This document shows positions 10,164 to 22,323 of a stretch of 64,000 nucleotides of DNA, one piece after another. The stretch covers positions 62,001 to 126,000 of the forward strand of contig NZ_CP054043.1 in NCBI RefSeq assembly GCF_013282725.1, in the 5' to 3' direction. Positions within the stretch are counted from its first letter, which is position 1. Each line of letters starts with the position of its first letter. The position numbers and the translations under genes are program-made. Source of the DNA: Yersinia mollaretii ATCC 43969 (GTDB lineage Bacteria > Pseudomonadota > Gammaproteobacteria > Enterobacterales > Enterobacteriaceae). A model generated the notes under the pieces. The model saw only the letters and a list, made by a program, of their open reading frames with translations, did not search any database and was not told where the DNA came from.

Positions 10164-11344
10164 CGTCCAGCTAACTCCAATACTGCCTGCACAGCTTGCT
10201 CATCTGCGCCACAGCGAATGCTCTGATGTAAAATCAGAAAACGCGCTTTTAATGCCTCAACTGCCTCACCACCTTGTAATAATGGCAATAACGCATCGGC
10301 TAATTTTTGCGGCTGACACTCTTGTTGCAACAGTTCCGTCACCAACTCTTCGCCCGCTAACAGATTCGGTAATGAAACATAGGGCGTTTTGACTAGGCGT
10401 TCTGCTAACCAGAAGGTAAAAGGCTTCATGCGGTAACCGACCACCATTGGGCATTTAGCCAGCATACACTCTAGCGCCGCCGTGCCAGAGGCCAATAGTG
10501 TCGCGTCACTGGCGATCATCGCCGCACGTGCATTACCATCGAGTAAATGAACACATAAGTCAGGAGCGATTTCAGCCTTAATTCGCTCAAATTGCTCACG
10601 CCGTTTGCTGTTAACGAGAGGAACCAGAACTTCCAGTTCAGGTAGTTGTTCCCGCAGAAGCGCTGCTGTACGCAGAAAATCACCACTGAGCATTTCAACT
10701 TCAGAGTGGCGACTCCCCGGTAATAAGGCTAAGCAAGGTACGCTTGCTGCAATACCCAGCTCTGCTCTTGCGGCTTGTTTATCTGGGGTTAACGGCATGG
10801 CGTCGGCCATGGTGTGACCAATAAAGCGGCATGGAACATTAAAACGGTCATAAAACGCTTTTTCAAAAGGGAGAAAAGCAAGCACCATATCAGTCGCTTT
10901 ACCTATTTTGAAAACACGTTTTTGTCGCCAAGCCCACACTGATGGGCTGACATAATGGATAGTTCGGATACCTCGCTGTTTCAAGCGCCCTTCAAGGGTG
11001 ATATTGAAATCAGGAGCATCGATGCCCACAAAAACATCCGGGGATAGCTCACTAAAACGTTGAGTCAGCTCTTTTCGGATTTTCAGCAGACGTGGCAGGC
11101 GCTCTAATACTTCGACAACGCCCATCACTGCCAACTCTTCCATCTCAAACCAGGCTTCACATCCTTCAGCTTGCATCAGAGGCCCCGCGACACCGACAAA
11201 GCGGGCATCAGGCACCTGAGCTTTCAGTGCACGAATTAATCCTGCACCTAAAATGTCGCCAGAGGTTTCTCCGGCGACTAAACCTATCGTTAAAGGACGC
11301 CCGCCACTTAACGGACGATCAACAGATAATGGGCTATTTTGCAT
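10160..11344 (-). CDS. lpxB: Lipid-A-disaccharide synthase
   Basis: LpxB is a GT-B glycosyltransferase of family 19. It joins UDP-2,3-diacylglucosamine and lipid X to form the lipid A disaccharide at the inner face of the inner membrane. The 394-residue chain shows [20 protein letters not shown] at the N-terminal nucleotide fold, [26 protein letters not shown], and the C-terminal [21 protein letters not shown] donor-binding region. The N-terminus is about a dozen residues longer than E. coli LpxB. It starts 3 bp after lpxA and overlaps rnhB. Confidence 0.97.
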   Translation of the reverse strand: MQNSPLSVDRPLSGGRPLTIGLVAGETSGDILGAGLIRALKAQVPDARFVGVAGPLMQAEGCEAWFEMEELAVMGVVEVLERLPRLLKIRKELTQRFSELSPDVFVGIDAPDFNITLEGRLKQRGIRTIHYVSPSVWAWRQKRVFKIGKATDMVLAFLPFEKAFYDRFNVPCRFIGHTMADAMPLTPDKQAARAELGIAASVPCLALLPGSRHSEVEMLSGDFLRTAALLREQLPELEVLVPLVNSKRREQFERIKAEIAPDLCVHLLDGNARAAMIASDATLLASGTAALECMLAKCPMVVGYRMKPFTFWLAERLVKTPYVSLPNLLAGEELVTELLQQECQPQKLADALLPLLQGGEAVEALKARFLILHQSIRCGADEQAVQAVLELAGR

Positions 11345-11347
11345 AGG

Positions 11348-12136
11348 TCAGCGAATAATGCCGCGAGTCGATCGAGCAAAGAAATCACTGAATGCCTTAA
11401 CTGCCGGATATTGTTCCGCCAATTCGGCAATTTCGGGTTTCACTTCATCCAACGTCCGGCCACTGCGATACAGTAACTTATACGCATTGCGGATGGCATG
11501 AAGTGATTCTTTGTCGAAACCACGGCGTTTCAACCCTTCGATATTAATACCGAATGGTGTCGCATGGTTACCCTGAGCAATGACAAACGGAGGCACATCC
11601 TGAGCCACGCCAGAACAACCACCCACCATAACATGCGCACCGATCACGCAGAATTGATGAACAGCTGTCATACCACCGATAATGGCATAATCGTCAATTT
11701 CGACATGACCACCCAACGTTGCATTATTCGCAAGAATACAACGATCGCCAATGATACAGTCATGGGCAATATGGGCGTTAATCATCAGTAAATTATCGCT
11801 GCCTACTTTGGTCAACCCACCACCTTGCACTGTGCCTCGGTGGATAGAAACGCTTTCACGGATACGGTTACGATCCCCGATCTCGACTCGAGTAGGCTCG
11901 CCTGCATACTTCAGATCCTGATTCGCCTCACCGATGGAAGCAAATTGGTAAATCTGATTATCGCAGCCGATTTTTGTTATTCCATTAACGACGACATGGG
12001 ATTTCAGTTCCGTGCCAGCGCCGATTTCCACCTGGGGTCCGACAAAGCAGAAGGGGCCAATATGAACGCCAGCGCCAATAACTGCGCCTTCTTCGACGAT
12101 AGAGCTTGGATGGATAACGGCCGTTTTGTCAATCAC
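11348..12136 (-). CDS. lpxA: UDP-N-acetylglucosamine O-acyltransferase
   Basis: LpxA catalyses the first lipid A step, moving R-3-hydroxymyristate from ACP to the 3-OH of UDP-GlcNAc. It works as a cytosolic trimer. The 262 residues match E. coli LpxA in length. The N-terminal two thirds are hexapeptide repeats of the left-handed beta helix (for example [17 protein letters not shown]), and the catalytic base His125 is present in [13 protein letters not shown]. The C-terminal helical domain follows. It is 3 bp from fabZ and 3 bp from lpxB, so it is firmly within one operon. Confidence 0.98.
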   Translation of the reverse strand: MIDKTAVIHPSSIVEEGAVIGAGVHIGPFCFVGPQVEIGAGTELKSHVVVNGITKIGCDNQIYQFASIGEANQDLKYAGEPTRVEIGDRNRIRESVSIHRGTVQGGGLTKVGSDNLLMINAHIAHDCIIGDRCILANNATLGGHVEIDDYAIIGGMTAVHQFCVIGAHVMVGGCSGVAQDVPPFVIAQGNHATPFGINIEGLKRRGFDKESLHAIRNAYKLLYRSGRTLDEVKPEIAELAEQYPAVKAFSDFFARSTRGIIR

Positions 12137-12139
12137 GTA

Positions 12140-12631
12140 TCAAGACTCCTTTGCAACTACAGGTTCTGCTGGCGGTGTCGCTGGCTTGCTACGAGCACAC
12201 ATCATTGTTGCCGTACAAACGATTTCACCATCTACTTTCGCAACACCAGTAAAACGAGTCAGACCACGGCGTTCTTTGACAAATTCAACTTCCATGATCA
12301 TTTGATCGCCAGGGACTACTGGACGTTTGAAGCGAGCTTCATCAATACCAGCAAAATAATAAAGCTCACCCGGTTCGAGTTTACCACGGCTCTTAAACGC
12401 CAAAATCCCGGTAGCCTGAGCCATCGCTTCTAAAATCAGCACGCCAGGGAAGATTGGCTTGCCCGGAAAGTGGCCTTGGAAAAATGGCTCGTTGAAAGAG
12501 ACGTTCTTCACTGCACGCAGAAATTTTCCTTCCTCAAAATCAAGGACGCGATCTACCAGCAAGAACGGAAAACGGTGCGGGAGTAGATCCAAAATCTCTT
12601 CAATATGCAGAGTATGAGTGTCAGTAGTCAA
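12140..12631 (-). CDS. fabZ: 3-hydroxyacyl-ACP dehydratase
   Basis: FabZ dehydrates 3-hydroxyacyl-ACPs in fatty-acid elongation and competes with LpxA for 3-hydroxymyristoyl-ACP, which balances phospholipid and lipid A. The start is the TTG at 12631, behind an AGGAAGAG ribosome site. With that start the catalytic pair falls at His54 (QGHFPGKP) and Glu68 (LILEAMAQA), the E. coli positions; a longer frame upstream is not conserved. The product is 163 residues against 151 in E. coli because of a proline-rich C-terminal tail ([15 protein letters not shown]). Hot-dog fold. Confidence 0.97.
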   Translation of the reverse strand: MTTDTHTLHIEEILDLLPHRFPFLLVDRVLDFEEGKFLRAVKNVSFNEPFFQGHFPGKPIFPGVLILEAMAQATGILAFKSRGKLEPGELYYFAGIDEARFKRPVVPGDQMIMEVEFVKERRGLTRFTGVAKVDGEIVCTATMMCARSKPATPPAEPVVAKES

Positions 12632-12726
12632 AATACTCTTCCTGTCTAAAAAACTGATGCTATCAACAACACGGCCTGCACTGCCCCAAAAGGGAGGCAT
12701 TAGGCAGGCCGCAAATTAGGAACTCT

Positions 12727-12789
12727 GTATACCCTTAGTATTTGAAGCTGCTGAGATGCTAGCTGCAACGCCAATTTCTTTGGATATTT
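12727..12789. repeat. Degenerate 60-bp dispersed repeat, copy 1
   Basis: The stretch beginning GTATACCCTTAGTATTTGAA resembles the segment at 40621-40683 over about 62 bp (roughly three quarters identical by eye), sharing the core GCTAGCTGCAACGCCAA. Its outer part also resembles the ends of the ERIC element at 32677-32802. It fills much of the 218-bp gap between lpxD and fabZ, which is wider than in E. coli. Confidence 0.5.
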
Positions 12790-12849
12790 ACTTTTGGCAT
12801 CGATTGCCAATAAGCTTAATTATTTGCTCAGAGTGTCGGGCTTAAGTGA

Positions 12850-13872
12850 TTATTCTTTATCGATTTTACGCTCAATAGCTTTTAAGCGCTTATTAATCCC
12901 ATCAATATTCATCACTAAAGCAGCTGTCTTGCGCCAAACTTTATTCGGTTGTAGCGGAATACCGGAGGAGTATAACCCAGGTTCAGTGATTGGACGCATC
13001 ACCATTCCCATTCCGGTTATTGTGACTTTGTCACAAATCTCCATATGACCATTGATCACGCTGGCACCACCTATCATACAATAGCGGCCAACTTTTAGAC
13101 TGCCTGCCATGATAACACCACCCGCAACTGCGGTATTGTCGCCAATCACAACGTTATGTGCAATCTGACATTGGTTATCAATGATGACGCCATTACCAAT
13201 AATCGTATTATCCAGCGCACCACGGTCAATGGTTGTACAAGCGCCAATCTCAACACGGTCGCCAATATGTACAGAACCGAGTTGTGGGATTTTTATCCAG
13301 TTACCACGATCATTTGCATAGCCAAAACCATCTGCACCAATGACCGTACCGGATTGAATCAGGCAGTTTTGCCCAATCACAACTTCATGATAAACGGAGA
13401 CATTGGCCCACAAACGGCTACCAGCACCTATGTGAGTATTCTTACCAATAAAGCAGCCAGCACCGATAACCACGTTATCGCCCAGCACAACACCAGACTC
13501 TATCACTGCATTAGCACCAACAGAGACATTCTCTCCCAGCGTTGCCTGCGAAGAGATCACCGCACTCGGTGCAATATCCTGCGCAGGTTGAGGTGTGGTA
13601 TCCATTATCTGCGCCATGCGTGCATAGGTTAAATAAGGGTTTTTAACCACCAAAGCCGCAGATTTGCAGAAAGGTAAGTCAGCCTCAGTCAACACCACAG
13701 CACCTGCATGACAAGTGGCGAGTTGTTCCTGATAACGGCTGTTTGACAAAAACGTGATTTGCTCAGGTTGGGCAGAATGCATAGAAGCGATGCCGGTGAT
13801 GACGAGATCGCCATCACCGTGCACCTGTGCATCCAACTGCTGGGCTAAATCAGCCAGTCGAATTGAAGGCAT
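12850..13872 (-). CDS. lpxD: UDP-3-O-acylglucosamine N-acyltransferase
   Basis: LpxD adds the second 3-hydroxymyristate, to the 2-amino group of UDP-3-O-acyl-GlcN, in lipid A synthesis. The 340-residue protein has an N-terminal uridine-binding domain, then hexapeptide repeats of the beta helix (from about residue 100) with catalytic His239 in [13 protein letters not shown], and a C-terminal helix ([21 protein letters not shown]) for ACP contact. It follows skp by 3 bp. The gene belongs to the bamA-skp-lpxD group that in E. coli responds to sigma-E. Confidence 0.97.
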   Translation of the reverse strand: MPSIRLADLAQQLDAQVHGDGDLVITGIASMHSAQPEQITFLSNSRYQEQLATCHAGAVVLTEADLPFCKSAALVVKNPYLTYARMAQIMDTTPQPAQDIAPSAVISSQATLGENVSVGANAVIESGVVLGDNVVIGAGCFIGKNTHIGAGSRLWANVSVYHEVVIGQNCLIQSGTVIGADGFGYANDRGNWIKIPQLGSVHIGDRVEIGACTTIDRGALDNTIIGNGVIIDNQCQIAHNVVIGDNTAVAGGVIMAGSLKVGRYCMIGGASVINGHMEICDKVTITGMGMVMRPITEPGLYSSGIPLQPNKVWRKTAALVMNIDGINKRLKAIERKIDKE

Positions 13873-13875
13873 GTT

Positions 13876-14373
13876 TTATTTAACCTGTTTCAGCACGTCA
13901 GCAGTAATGTCTTTAGAAGGGTCTGCGTATGCAACAGCATTCGCATCAATCACCACATCATAGCCGCCTTTGCTAGCAACAGATTTAACGGCATCCTGAA
14001 TACGACTCAGAATTTTGTTACGCTCTTCCATCTGGCGACGACGATTATCTTGCTCAAAAGCCTGGGCTTTAGTTGAGAAAGTTTCACGTTGTTTCATTAC
14101 GTCGTTTTCCAGCTTAGTGCGATCGCTAGCCTTCATGGTAGAACCGTCACGTTGCAGTTTCTGCATTTTAGTCTGCAGATCTTTCTCCATCCCTTGCAAT
14201 TCGGTTGCACGGCCTTTGAATTCATTTTCCAGCTGCTTAGCTACGGTTTCACGCGCAGGTAATTGTTGGAAAATGCTGGAAACATTAACAATAGCAATCT
14301 TGTCAGCGGCTTGAACGCTGGCTGAAGCAGCCAATGCTAAACCAAGACTTGCGGCACACAACCACTTTTTCAC
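13876..14373 (-). CDS. skp: Periplasmic chaperone Skp (OmpH)
   Basis: Skp is a trimeric, jellyfish-shaped periplasmic chaperone that holds unfolded outer-membrane proteins for the Bam complex. The GTG at 14373 is chosen as start because AAGGAG lies just upstream and the product then begins [16 protein letters not shown], like E. coli Skp; a frame opening 17 codons earlier is not conserved. The 165-residue precursor has a signal peptide ending near SVQA, then [13 protein letters not shown] and a long charged coiled-coil arm with many Lys, Glu and Gln. It lies 158 bp after bamA. Confidence 0.96.
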   Translation of the reverse strand: MKKWLCAASLGLALAASASVQAADKIAIVNVSSIFQQLPARETVAKQLENEFKGRATELQGMEKDLQTKMQKLQRDGSTMKASDRTKLENDVMKQRETFSTKAQAFEQDNRRRQMEERNKILSRIQDAVKSVASKGGYDVVIDANAVAYADPSKDITADVLKQVK

Positions 14374-14531
14374 TATAAACTCCTTACCATTACCCGTTTG
14401 TGTCAGAGACACCTTGAAGTGCACTTAATACTGAATAATGCCTAAAATAGCGCTAGCCTGAGCCAACGCGACTTTAGGTTATTTCAACTACCAGTGCTGT
14501 CTTTAAAATTCAGTACTGCTTCGCCAACCAA

Positions 14532-16916
14532 TTACCAAGTTTTACCAATGTTAAACTGGAATTGCTCTGACTTATCGCCTTCGTAATCTTTAACCGGTTT
14601 AGCATATGAGAACACTAATGGCCCCAATGGAGACATCCATTGCAATGACACACCGGCAGACACACGAATATTACTCGCTTTACTGTAATCAGGTATGCCA
14701 GCAGCACGCGTCTCAGCAGTATTTTCCCAATTGGTATCCCATACAGTACCGGAATCGATAAAGAATGAGGTACGTATAGAGTTCGCGTATTTTTCACTGA
14801 TAAACGGTGTCGGTGTAATCAGTTCTAAACTGGCCACCGCCATCGCGTTACCCCCGACAGCATCGGTTGAATCTCTGATAGTTCCATTAGCATTATAGTA
14901 CGCAGCTTTAGGGCCGATGTTATTGGATCGGAAACCACGAACTGTACTAGAGCCACCTGCATAGAAGTTTTCGTAGAATGGCATCTCTTTAGAGCCAATA
15001 CCGTCACCATAACCCAAGCGACCACGCCCTAAGAGCACCCACGAATGATCTTCATCTAACGGCTGATAAGCAGAAGTATCAAAAGTCACTTTATAGAACT
15101 CGTTATCAGAGCCCGGTACAGTCACTTTGGTATTTACTGATGATTTAACACCCTTCGTCGGGAAGAAACCACGGTCAAGGTTGTTATAGGTCCAACCTAG
15201 GTTCAGTGTAAAATCGTCTGCAGTGAAACCAGCACGGTCAGTCAGATTAGGATCTTGACCAACAGAGTCAAGATATCGCCACATTGCAACTTGTGGTTCC
15301 ATATCTGACAGATCGTTATGGACGTAACCTAAGCCGACACGCAATGAGTTATTCTCATTGATTGGGAAGCCTAAAGTACCATCAACACCATAACTGCTGT
15401 TGGTATAACCAGACAGGTCTGCGTTATCTGCTTTAAAATCATTGTAGAAGATACGCCCACCCAAACTGACACCATCAACGGTGAAGTAAGGGTCGGTTAA
15501 GGTAAATTCAGCATAAGTTTGGTAGTCGTTCTTCGTACCGTTAATACCGACGGTATTACCCGTACCTAACCAGTTATCTTGCTGAACGCCAACCTGGAAG
15601 CTCACGCCACTTTCAGTACCGTAACCGATACCAAAGTTTAGGCTACCCGTGTTCCGTTCTTTAACTTTATAGGTCACGTCTACCTGATCAGCGGTTCCTG
15701 GAACACGCTGAGTCTCAACATCAACAGTTTCGAAATAGCCTAAACGGTTTAAACGTTCTTTACCCGCTTCGACTTGATCATTACCTAACCACGCACCTTC
15801 CATCTGACGCATTTCACGGCGCAATACGGAATCTTTACTGGTGTCATTACCTTCGAAACGAACATTACGGACATAGAAACGGTTGCCCGCATCGACATTG
15901 ATATGCAGTTTAACTGTTTTATCAGCGTCATTGATTTCAGGCTGAGACACGACACGTGGATAGGCATAGCCATAACGGCCCAACATCTTCTTGATGTCTT
16001 CTTCCATTCTCGTGACTTTACTGCCGTTATACAATTCACCTGACTCAATCTTAACCAGCTTGTCAGCATCAGATTGATGGCCTGCAAGATTACCGCTCAC
16101 AACCACGCTGTTAAGCTTGTATTGATCGCCTTCAGTAATATTGATGGTGATATAGATGCCTTTTTTATCTGGCGTCAGACTCACCTGAGTTGAATCGATA
16201 TTGAAGCGCGCATAGCCGCGATCCAAGTAGAAGCTGCGTAAGATCTCAAGATCGCCCGCCAGTTTCTGCTTTTGATATTTACGATCGCCAACCACGTTCC
16301 ACCATGGCACTTCATCACGCAATTGGAAGCGCGAGATTAGCTCATCAGTCGTGAAACTGTGGTTGCCGACGATGTTGATCTGCTGAATTTTTGCAGAAAC
16401 ACCTTCGGTGAAGACTAATTTAAGGTCGACACGATTACGTGGCAGTGGTGTCACAACAGCTTTCACTGAAGCGCTGTATTTGCCCACACTGTAGTAGAAA
16501 TCTTCGAGTCCTTTTTCAATGCTGGATATAGTGGTACGGTCCAGGGCTTCGCCAATCCGAACGCCAGAGGCTTCCAGATTCTGCTTAAGCATGTCATCTT
16601 TCACCGCTTTGTTACCGGAGAAAGTGATGCTGGCAATCGTTGGGCGTTCTTTGACTTGAACAATCAGCGTATCACCATCGCGCAGGACGCGAACGTCCTC
16701 GAAGTTGCCTGTAGCAAACAACGCACGGATAGTTTTACCGATGTCATCATCACTGACGGTATCGCCTACGCGAACCGGCATATTAAGTAACGCCGCACCG
16801 ACGGCGACCCGTTGCAGGCCTTCGAAATGAATATCTTTCACTACGAACCCGTCTGCACCGTATACGGTGGCGCTGCCAAACAGCAGCGACGCTATGAGCA
16901 ACTTTTTCATCGCCAT
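14532..16916 (-). CDS. bamA: Outer-membrane protein assembly factor BamA
   Basis: BamA is the essential Omp85 insertase of the outer-membrane beta-barrel assembly machine. The 794-residue precursor has a signal peptide ([20 protein letters not shown]), five POTRA domains (about residues 24-421, starting [14 protein letters not shown]) and a 16-stranded C-terminal barrel. The conserved VRGF motif of loop 6 is in [18 protein letters not shown], and the barrel ends with the aromatic signature FQFNIGKTW. Surface loop 6 (about [17 protein letters not shown]) is shorter than in E. coli, where this region has an extra insertion. It sits between rseP and skp. Confidence 0.99.
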   Translation of the reverse strand: MAMKKLLIASLLFGSATVYGADGFVVKDIHFEGLQRVAVGAALLNMPVRVGDTVSDDDIGKTIRALFATGNFEDVRVLRDGDTLIVQVKERPTIASITFSGNKAVKDDMLKQNLEASGVRIGEALDRTTISSIEKGLEDFYYSVGKYSASVKAVVTPLPRNRVDLKLVFTEGVSAKIQQINIVGNHSFTTDELISRFQLRDEVPWWNVVGDRKYQKQKLAGDLEILRSFYLDRGYARFNIDSTQVSLTPDKKGIYITINITEGDQYKLNSVVVSGNLAGHQSDADKLVKIESGELYNGSKVTRMEEDIKKMLGRYGYAYPRVVSQPEINDADKTVKLHINVDAGNRFYVRNVRFEGNDTSKDSVLRREMRQMEGAWLGNDQVEAGKERLNRLGYFETVDVETQRVPGTADQVDVTYKVKERNTGSLNFGIGYGTESGVSFQVGVQQDNWLGTGNTVGINGTKNDYQTYAEFTLTDPYFTVDGVSLGGRIFYNDFKADNADLSGYTNSSYGVDGTLGFPINENNSLRVGLGYVHNDLSDMEPQVAMWRYLDSVGQDPNLTDRAGFTADDFTLNLGWTYNNLDRGFFPTKGVKSSVNTKVTVPGSDNEFYKVTFDTSAYQPLDEDHSWVLLGRGRLGYGDGIGSKEMPFYENFYAGGSSTVRGFRSNNIGPKAAYYNANGTIRDSTDAVGGNAMAVASLELITPTPFISEKYANSIRTSFFIDSGTVWDTNWENTAETRAAGIPDYSKASNIRVSAGVSLQWMSPLGPLVFSYAKPVKDYEGDKSEQFQFNIGKTW

Positions 16917-16952
16917 CGTTGTTATGCGTTCTTCCTAACCTATCCCCTGCCG

Positions 16953-18329
16953 TTAAAGACGGGAGAAATCATTGAAAAGTGCAAGCCCCATTAATAGCAC
17001 CAGCAAAATAGAGCCAATGCGATAACTGAAGTCCTGTACTCGCTCAGAAACCGGCCCACCCTTGAGCTTTTCTATCGCCAGGAAGAGCAGATGTCCACCA
17101 TCTAATACTGGTAACGGGAACAGATTGATAATGCCTAAGTTGACACTAATTAGTGCCAAAAACATCAGGTAATACACCAACCCGTACTCAGCTGAAACCC
17201 CAGCGCCTTGTGCAATAGATATCGGGCCACTCAAGTTATTCAGCTTAACATCACCAGTAATCAGTTTACCCAACATGTTTACCGTCAACCGCATCAACTG
17301 CCAGGTTTTATCCCCGGCTTGGTAGAGTGCCGTGAACGGGCCATATTGGCGAATCGTTCTATACTCATCCGGAAGCGGTATAACTTTCGGCACTACGCCC
17401 GCAAAACCTTCACTGCGGTTTTCTCCAACCGATTTTGTATCTGGTATCAAGGTCAAAGACAAGGGGGTACTTCCCCTTTCAATATCTAACACCAGTGGCT
17501 TACCGGGGTTATCACGAACCTGTAAAACAAATGTTTGCCAACGATCCAGTGATTGACCGCCAACTTTAACGATCCTATCACCCGCTTGTAAACCCGCCTT
17601 TTCCGCTGCTGATCCTGGTTGCACTTCGGCCAGAACGGATTCAATCTGCGGACCACGTGGAATAATACCCAGTGCGACCACTGGATCTTGCTTATCAGGC
17701 TCAAATTGCCACTGACGCAAATCCAATGTCTTTTGCACTACGTTGGCAGAACCAGATGCATCATTGCCAAAACTGAATGGGGCCACGCCAACTTGTGTTT
17801 GCTTATCACCAATTTTACTGACTAATGCCAAACGAACAGAATCCCAGTCAGGCGTTTCGATACCATCTACAGACTTAAGTTCCATTCCCGGAGAAATATT
17901 GGCTTGTGCAGCAATGGATTGTGGCGAAATATCGCCCACAACCGGACGTACACTTGGTACACCAATGATAAACACCAGCCAGTAAGCAATAACGGCAAAA
18001 AGGAAGTTAGCTATAGGACCCGCGCTGACGATTGCCGCGCGTTGTAAAACTGTTTTATTGTTAAAAGATTGATGGCGAAACTCCGGCGCAACAGCCTCTA
18101 CGCGCTCATCCAACATCTTAACATAGCCGCCCAACGGAATAAGGGCGATAACATACTCTGTACCTTGGCGATCAGTCCGACGCCATAGGGCTTTGCCAAA
18201 ACCAATAGAAAAGCGTTCGACACGGACACCACAGCGCCGCGCCACCCAAAAGTGGCCGAACTCATGCACTGTAATTAAGATCCCCAGTGCGATAATAAAC
18301 GCGGCCAGGCTCCAGAGTATGCTCATCAT
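16953..18329 (-). CDS. rseP: Site-2 zinc protease RseP (sigma-E pathway)
   Basis: RseP is an inner-membrane intramembrane protease that cuts RseA after DegS, releasing sigma-E; it also clears signal peptides. The 458-residue protein has the zinc motif HEFGH at residues 22-26 in the first membrane segment, two tandem PDZ domains between membrane segments ([12 protein letters not shown], then [14 protein letters not shown]), and the LDG motif with the third ligand in [20 protein letters not shown] falls at the E. coli position with the MM start. It lies 28 bp after cdsA and just before bamA, itself a sigma-E target. Confidence 0.98.
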   Translation of the reverse strand: MMSILWSLAAFIIALGILITVHEFGHFWVARRCGVRVERFSIGFGKALWRRTDRQGTEYVIALIPLGGYVKMLDERVEAVAPEFRHQSFNNKTVLQRAAIVSAGPIANFLFAVIAYWLVFIIGVPSVRPVVGDISPQSIAAQANISPGMELKSVDGIETPDWDSVRLALVSKIGDKQTQVGVAPFSFGNDASGSANVVQKTLDLRQWQFEPDKQDPVVALGIIPRGPQIESVLAEVQPGSAAEKAGLQAGDRIVKVGGQSLDRWQTFVLQVRDNPGKPLVLDIERGSTPLSLTLIPDTKSVGENRSEGFAGVVPKVIPLPDEYRTIRQYGPFTALYQAGDKTWQLMRLTVNMLGKLITGDVKLNNLSGPISIAQGAGVSAEYGLVYYLMFLALISVNLGIINLFPLPVLDGGHLLFLAIEKLKGGPVSERVQDFSYRIGSILLVLLMGLALFNDFSRL

Positions 18330-18357
18330 ATTCCCTAAACTCCCCGTCAGTGACGGA

Positions 18358-19206
18358 TTAAAACACTAACAGCATTAAGCAGGCAAATACCGGCACAGCT
18401 GCGGTCAGGCTATCGATACGATCCAGTATCCCACCATGACCAGGAATCAAATGACCACTGTCTTTGATTCCCGCTTCACGTTTAAACATACTTTCGGTCA
18501 AATCGCCGAGTACCGAGGCCAATGCAGCAACCACGGAACAGATTAGCAGCTTTTCTGGGATAATATCCAACGGCGCGTATCGACCAAATAACCATGATAT
18601 CAGAGCTGATGTCAGTAAACCGCCAATTAATCCTTCCCACGTTTTACCTGGTGAGACTTTAGGCGCTAATTTATGTTTACCAAATAACTTACCGAACATA
18701 TAAGCGCCAGAGTCTGCGCCCCACACCAAGAGCATCACGTATAACAGCCACCAGGCACCAATATTGTGATGCTGGTCATAGCCGTACTGGCGCAGTGCTA
18801 CCATGCCCCAGAAAAATGGAACAATCGTCAGAATGCCAAAAATTATACGTAAGGGACGTGAATCGCGCCAGAACGCTGCAGAACGTGGGTAAGTCAGCAC
18901 CAACAGCAATGCAGCAAGCCACCAGCCCATAGAGAGCCAAAGTGGGACACTCACTTGTGGAAGATGAGCTGAATGCTGGTAAGCCGGGAGGCTAAGCAGC
19001 ATCAGAACAAGTAGAAAACCACAAAGTATGGCTAACCAAATACGCTGTGAACGACTGGAAAATCCAGCTAATTGCCCCCATTCCCAGGCTGCAAGCATAC
19101 AGACAAAGAGAGTCACAATAGCAAAACCGATCGGCGGAAGCAGGAACAGTGCACCAATGACAACCGGAATCAAAATCAAAGCAGTTATGAGACGATACTT
19201 CAGCAA
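18358..19206 (-). CDS. cdsA: Phosphatidate cytidylyltransferase (CDP-diglyceride synthase)
   Basis: CdsA makes CDP-diacylglycerol from phosphatidate and CTP, the branch point of all phospholipids. The 282-residue inner-membrane protein has about eight hydrophobic segments and the family signature around [20 protein letters not shown] followed by GILDRIDS near the C-terminus, with the metal-binding acidic residues. It lies 9 bp after uppS. Confidence 0.98.
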   Translation of the reverse strand: MLKYRLITALILIPVVIGALFLLPPIGFAIVTLFVCMLAAWEWGQLAGFSSRSQRIWLAILCGFLLVLMLLSLPAYQHSAHLPQVSVPLWLSMGWWLAALLLVLTYPRSAAFWRDSRPLRIIFGILTIVPFFWGMVALRQYGYDQHHNIGAWWLLYVMLLVWGADSGAYMFGKLFGKHKLAPKVSPGKTWEGLIGGLLTSALISWLFGRYAPLDIIPEKLLICSVVAALASVLGDLTESMFKREAGIKDSGHLIPGHGGILDRIDSLTAAVPVFACLMLLVF

Positions 19207-19215
19207 AAGTTCCCC

Positions 19216-19974
19216 CTAGGATGCAGTGGCATCGATAGGTGTAGTTCCCCCGAAGCGACGCTCGCGTTGTGCAAATGCATTCAGCGCACCTTCAAAGACA
19301 TGTTCATCAAAATCAGGCCAGAGTACATCAGTAAAGTAAAGTTCAGCATAGGCAATTTGCCACAACAAGAAATTACTGATGCGATGTTCACCACCGGTTC
19401 TGATCACTAAATCCACCTCAGATTGCTCATGTAGGCAGATATGCGAGTTTAGCGATTCTTCATTGATATCTATGGGTTGTAGCTCCCCTCGCTGTATTTG
19501 TTCAGCTAAATGGCGCACACCCTGAATAATATCCCAACGCCCACCATAATTGGCAGCAATGTTAAGTTTCAGACCGTCATTATTTACTGTTAGCGCTTCT
19601 GAGCGACGGATCCGTTGTTGTAAACGTTCACTAAATCGACTGATATCACCAATAACCGATAAACGAACATTATGTTTATGCAGGCTTTTTACTTCACTGT
19701 CCAGCGCACGAACAAAAAGCTCCATCAGGGCGGTGACTTCCTGAGCAGGACGGTTCCAGTTTTCACTACTGAAAGCATAAAGCGTGAGCGCATCCAAATG
19801 ATGAGTAGCCGCAAAACTGACTGCACGACGAACTGACTTCACTCCTGCTTTATGACCGAAAACCCTTAATTTACCCTGATTTTTAGCCCAGCGCCCATTA
19901 CCATCCATAATGATAGCAACATGGCGTGGCATCAGGGGGGACAAGTTAGCCCTATCTTCATTTACAGACGACAT
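19216..19974 (-). CDS. uppS: Undecaprenyl diphosphate synthase
   Basis: UppS (IspU) extends farnesyl diphosphate with eight isoprenyl units in cis, giving the C55 carrier for peptidoglycan, O-antigen and other envelope glycans. The 252-residue soluble protein has the catalytic motif [10 protein letters not shown] (Asp24 here), FSSENWNRP, and the C-terminal [20 protein letters not shown] substrate region. A 193-bp gap with a terminator-like hairpin separates it from dxr upstream, so uppS-cdsA may have its own promoter. Confidence 0.97.
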   Translation of the reverse strand: MSSVNEDRANLSPLMPRHVAIIMDGNGRWAKNQGKLRVFGHKAGVKSVRRAVSFAATHHLDALTLYAFSSENWNRPAQEVTALMELFVRALDSEVKSLHKHNVRLSVIGDISRFSERLQQRIRRSEALTVNNDGLKLNIAANYGGRWDIIQGVRHLAEQIQRGELQPIDINEESLNSHICLHEQSEVDLVIRTGGEHRISNFLLWQIAYAELYFTDVLWPDFDEHVFEGALNAFAQRERRFGGTTPIDATAS

Positions 19975-20035
19975 AATGCGAACTCATTTCCTCAATAAAT
20001 CAATTGTTCATCCCGAACATTAGGCAGTAAGCGCA

Positions 20036-20064
20036 CAAAAAAAGCCGTGTACCAAGTCACGGCT
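20036..20064 (-). terminator. Rho-independent terminator after dxr
   Basis: On the minus strand a 7-bp stem AGCCGTG / CACGGCT with an 8-nt loop is followed by a run of seven T. It lies about 100 bp after the dxr stop and before uppS, so it ends or attenuates the dxr transcript. Confidence 0.8.
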
Positions 20065-20167
20065 TCTTAAGTGACAGCCAAAATAGACGGTTTAAATACC
20101 TATTGGGCCACTAATCAACAGTCTATCTCTCCATCGACGGTGCAGACTATATCATCTCAGCCTTGCC

Positions 20168-21394
20168 CTAACAAATTCCCAAATTAGACAGTAACTCTGA
20201 ATTATTCAATTTTGCAATTGCTTGAACCGCCGTCGTTCGGGCTTTACGATCAATCACCAACACCTCATCCACACTGGTCGGTTCTGGTAGCGATAAATGC
20301 TCCACTACCGCCCTATTGATTGCTGCAATGTCAGTGAAACGAATCTGTGAATCTAAAAAGGCCATGACAGAAACTTCATTCGCCGCATTCAGCGCTGTTG
20401 TTGCAGCCTGCCCTGCATTACATGCGTCAATTGCCAGTTTCAGGCATGGATAACGTTGATAATCCGGTGCAGCAAAAGTCAGTTCATTTATCTTGCAAAA
20501 ATCCAGTGGCGCTACGCCAGAATTCACTCGCATCGGGTAGGCCATCGCATGCGCAATGGGTGTGCGCATATCAGGGGCTCCCATCTGCGCCAGAACACTA
20601 CCATCATGATAGCGTACCATTGAGTGAATGACGGATTGAGGATGTAAAATCACCTCTATCTGCTCTGCGCTAGCGTTGAATAACCAACGAGCCTCAATAT
20701 ACTCCAGCCCTTTGTTCATCATCGTCGCGGAGTCGACCGAAATTTTACGCCCCATAGACCAGTTTGGATGAGCGCAAGCTTGATCCGGTGTGACATCGAC
20801 AAATTGTGACAAAGGGACTTCACGCAATGGGCCGCCAGAGCCTGTCAAAATGATGCTCGAAACACCATTCTCACTCAATGAAGAGTAGCCTAATTGGCGC
20901 TGAATCTTTTCAGGTAAACTCTGAAAAATAGCATTATGCTCGCTATCAATTGGTAGCAGTTGCGCTTTACTGTTCTTGACTTCATCCATAAACAACTTGC
21001 CGCAGGTAATTAATGACTCTTTGTTAGCCAGCAATACCTGTTTACCCGCACGGATAGCAGACAGTGTAGAAGATAGCCCTGCAACGCCGACAATCGCCGC
21101 CATCACCTGATCAACATCATCTAACGCTGCCAGTTCGCAGGCCGCTTTTTCGCCAGAGTAGACTTCGGTTCTTGACCCCTTTTCAGCCAGTAGCAGGCGC
21201 AGTGCTTTAGCTGATGTTTCATCGGACATTGCAGCATAACGGGGAGCGAATTCAAGGCATTGTTGGGCCATCTGCTGGACATTGCGGCCAGCAACCAATG
21301 CAGTGACGTTGAATAATTCAGGATTAGTGCGCACAACACCCAAAGTGCTGTTGCCGATGGAACCAGTAGAACCAAGAATAGTCAGTTGCTTCAT
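20168..21394 (-). CDS. dxr: 1-deoxy-D-xylulose 5-phosphate reductoisomerase
   Basis: Dxr (IspC) converts DXP to 2-C-methylerythritol 4-phosphate with NADPH, the committed step of the MEP isoprenoid route that feeds UppS. The start [20 protein letters not shown] (ATG at 21394) matches E. coli; the 16 codons upstream are not conserved. The 408 residues carry the Rossmann GSTGSIG motif, the metal site [36 protein letters not shown], and a C-terminal helical domain. Confidence 0.97.
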   Translation of the reverse strand: MKQLTILGSTGSIGNSTLGVVRTNPELFNVTALVAGRNVQQMAQQCLEFAPRYAAMSDETSAKALRLLLAEKGSRTEVYSGEKAACELAALDDVDQVMAAIVGVAGLSSTLSAIRAGKQVLLANKESLITCGKLFMDEVKNSKAQLLPIDSEHNAIFQSLPEKIQRQLGYSSLSENGVSSIILTGSGGPLREVPLSQFVDVTPDQACAHPNWSMGRKISVDSATMMNKGLEYIEARWLFNASAEQIEVILHPQSVIHSMVRYHDGSVLAQMGAPDMRTPIAHAMAYPMRVNSGVAPLDFCKINELTFAAPDYQRYPCLKLAIDACNAGQAATTALNAANEVSVMAFLDSQIRFTDIAAINRAVVEHLSLPEPTSVDEVLVIDRKARTTAVQAIAKLNNSELLSNLGIC

Positions 21395-21585
21395 GAGAGT
21401 GCTCTGAATAACTGTTTTTATGATAGGCGAGGTGCTAACCATCCTGCATGACAGGCGGCATTATTAATACCCTCAAGCCCAATTTTATGGCGCTTTATGA
21501 CTCATAACAGATTGGCCGCTAACATATTTCGCCGATTACGATGGGTATAATAAGATATAGGATCGGCTAAAAATATTGATTCAGC

Positions 21586-21618
21586 TAAAAGCAGAGCGCC
21601 ACCTGAGCAGCACTCTGC
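21586..21618 (-). terminator. Rho-independent terminator after frr
   Basis: On the minus strand a 9-bp stem (GCAGAGTGC / GCGCTCTGC, one G-U pair) with a 10-nt loop is followed by TTTTAG. It lies 16 bp past the frr stop. Confidence 0.75.
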
Positions 21619-21633
21619 CATTATGAACGAGGA

Positions 21634-22191
21634 TTAGAAATCCATTAGCTCGGCTTCTTTCGCAGCCAATGCAGCATCAACTTTTTTGATAAAGGCATCG
21701 GTCAACTTTTGTACTTCATCTTGAGAACGACGATCTTCATCTTCGCTAATCTCTTTATCTTTCAACAAAGCTTTCACTTTTTCGTTAGCATCACGGCGCA
21801 CGTTACGAATAGAGACACGGCCCTGCTCTGCTTCTGCGCGAACTACTTTGATCAGGTCCTTACGGCGCTCTTCAGTCAATGCTGGCAATGGAACACGAAT
21901 AACGGTGCCAGCAGAAGAAGGGTTCAGACCCAAATCAGAGGTCATGATCGCTTTCTCAACAGCAGCGCTCAGGCTACGGTCAAAAACAGTCAAAGCTAGA
22001 GTACGGGAGTCTTCAACAACGATGTTAGCCAACTGGCGCAATGGCGTTGCAGTACCATAGTATTCAACCTGAATGCCATCAAGAATACTTGGAGAAGCAC
22101 GGCCGGTACGAATCTTACTGATATGGTTCTGGAAAGCTTCTAAGCATTTTTCCATGCGCACTTCAGTATCTTTTCTAATTTCGTTAATCAC
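21634..22191 (-). CDS. frr: Ribosome recycling factor
   Basis: RRF works with EF-G to split post-termination ribosomes. The 185-residue length is invariant in the family. The three-helix bundle and hinge domain are recognisable in [41 protein letters not shown], and [19 protein letters not shown]. It lies 132 bp after pyrH, as in the E. coli rpsB-tsf-pyrH-frr order. Confidence 0.99.
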   Translation of the reverse strand: MINEIRKDTEVRMEKCLEAFQNHISKIRTGRASPSILDGIQVEYYGTATPLRQLANIVVEDSRTLALTVFDRSLSAAVEKAIMTSDLGLNPSSAGTVIRVPLPALTEERRKDLIKVVRAEAEQGRVSIRNVRRDANEKVKALLKDKEISEDEDRRSQDEVQKLTDAFIKKVDAALAAKEAELMDF

Positions 22192-22323
22192 GTTGTTAAC
22201 CCTTGAAAACTGGTTACTTGGCAGGCCATAACTTCAGTATAGCCAGTGAATATACAAACCAACAGTTGCTGGCGAGAGGGGAAAATCTTCAATCGAAATC
22301 CCCCTGGCAATACGGGCAGCCGC

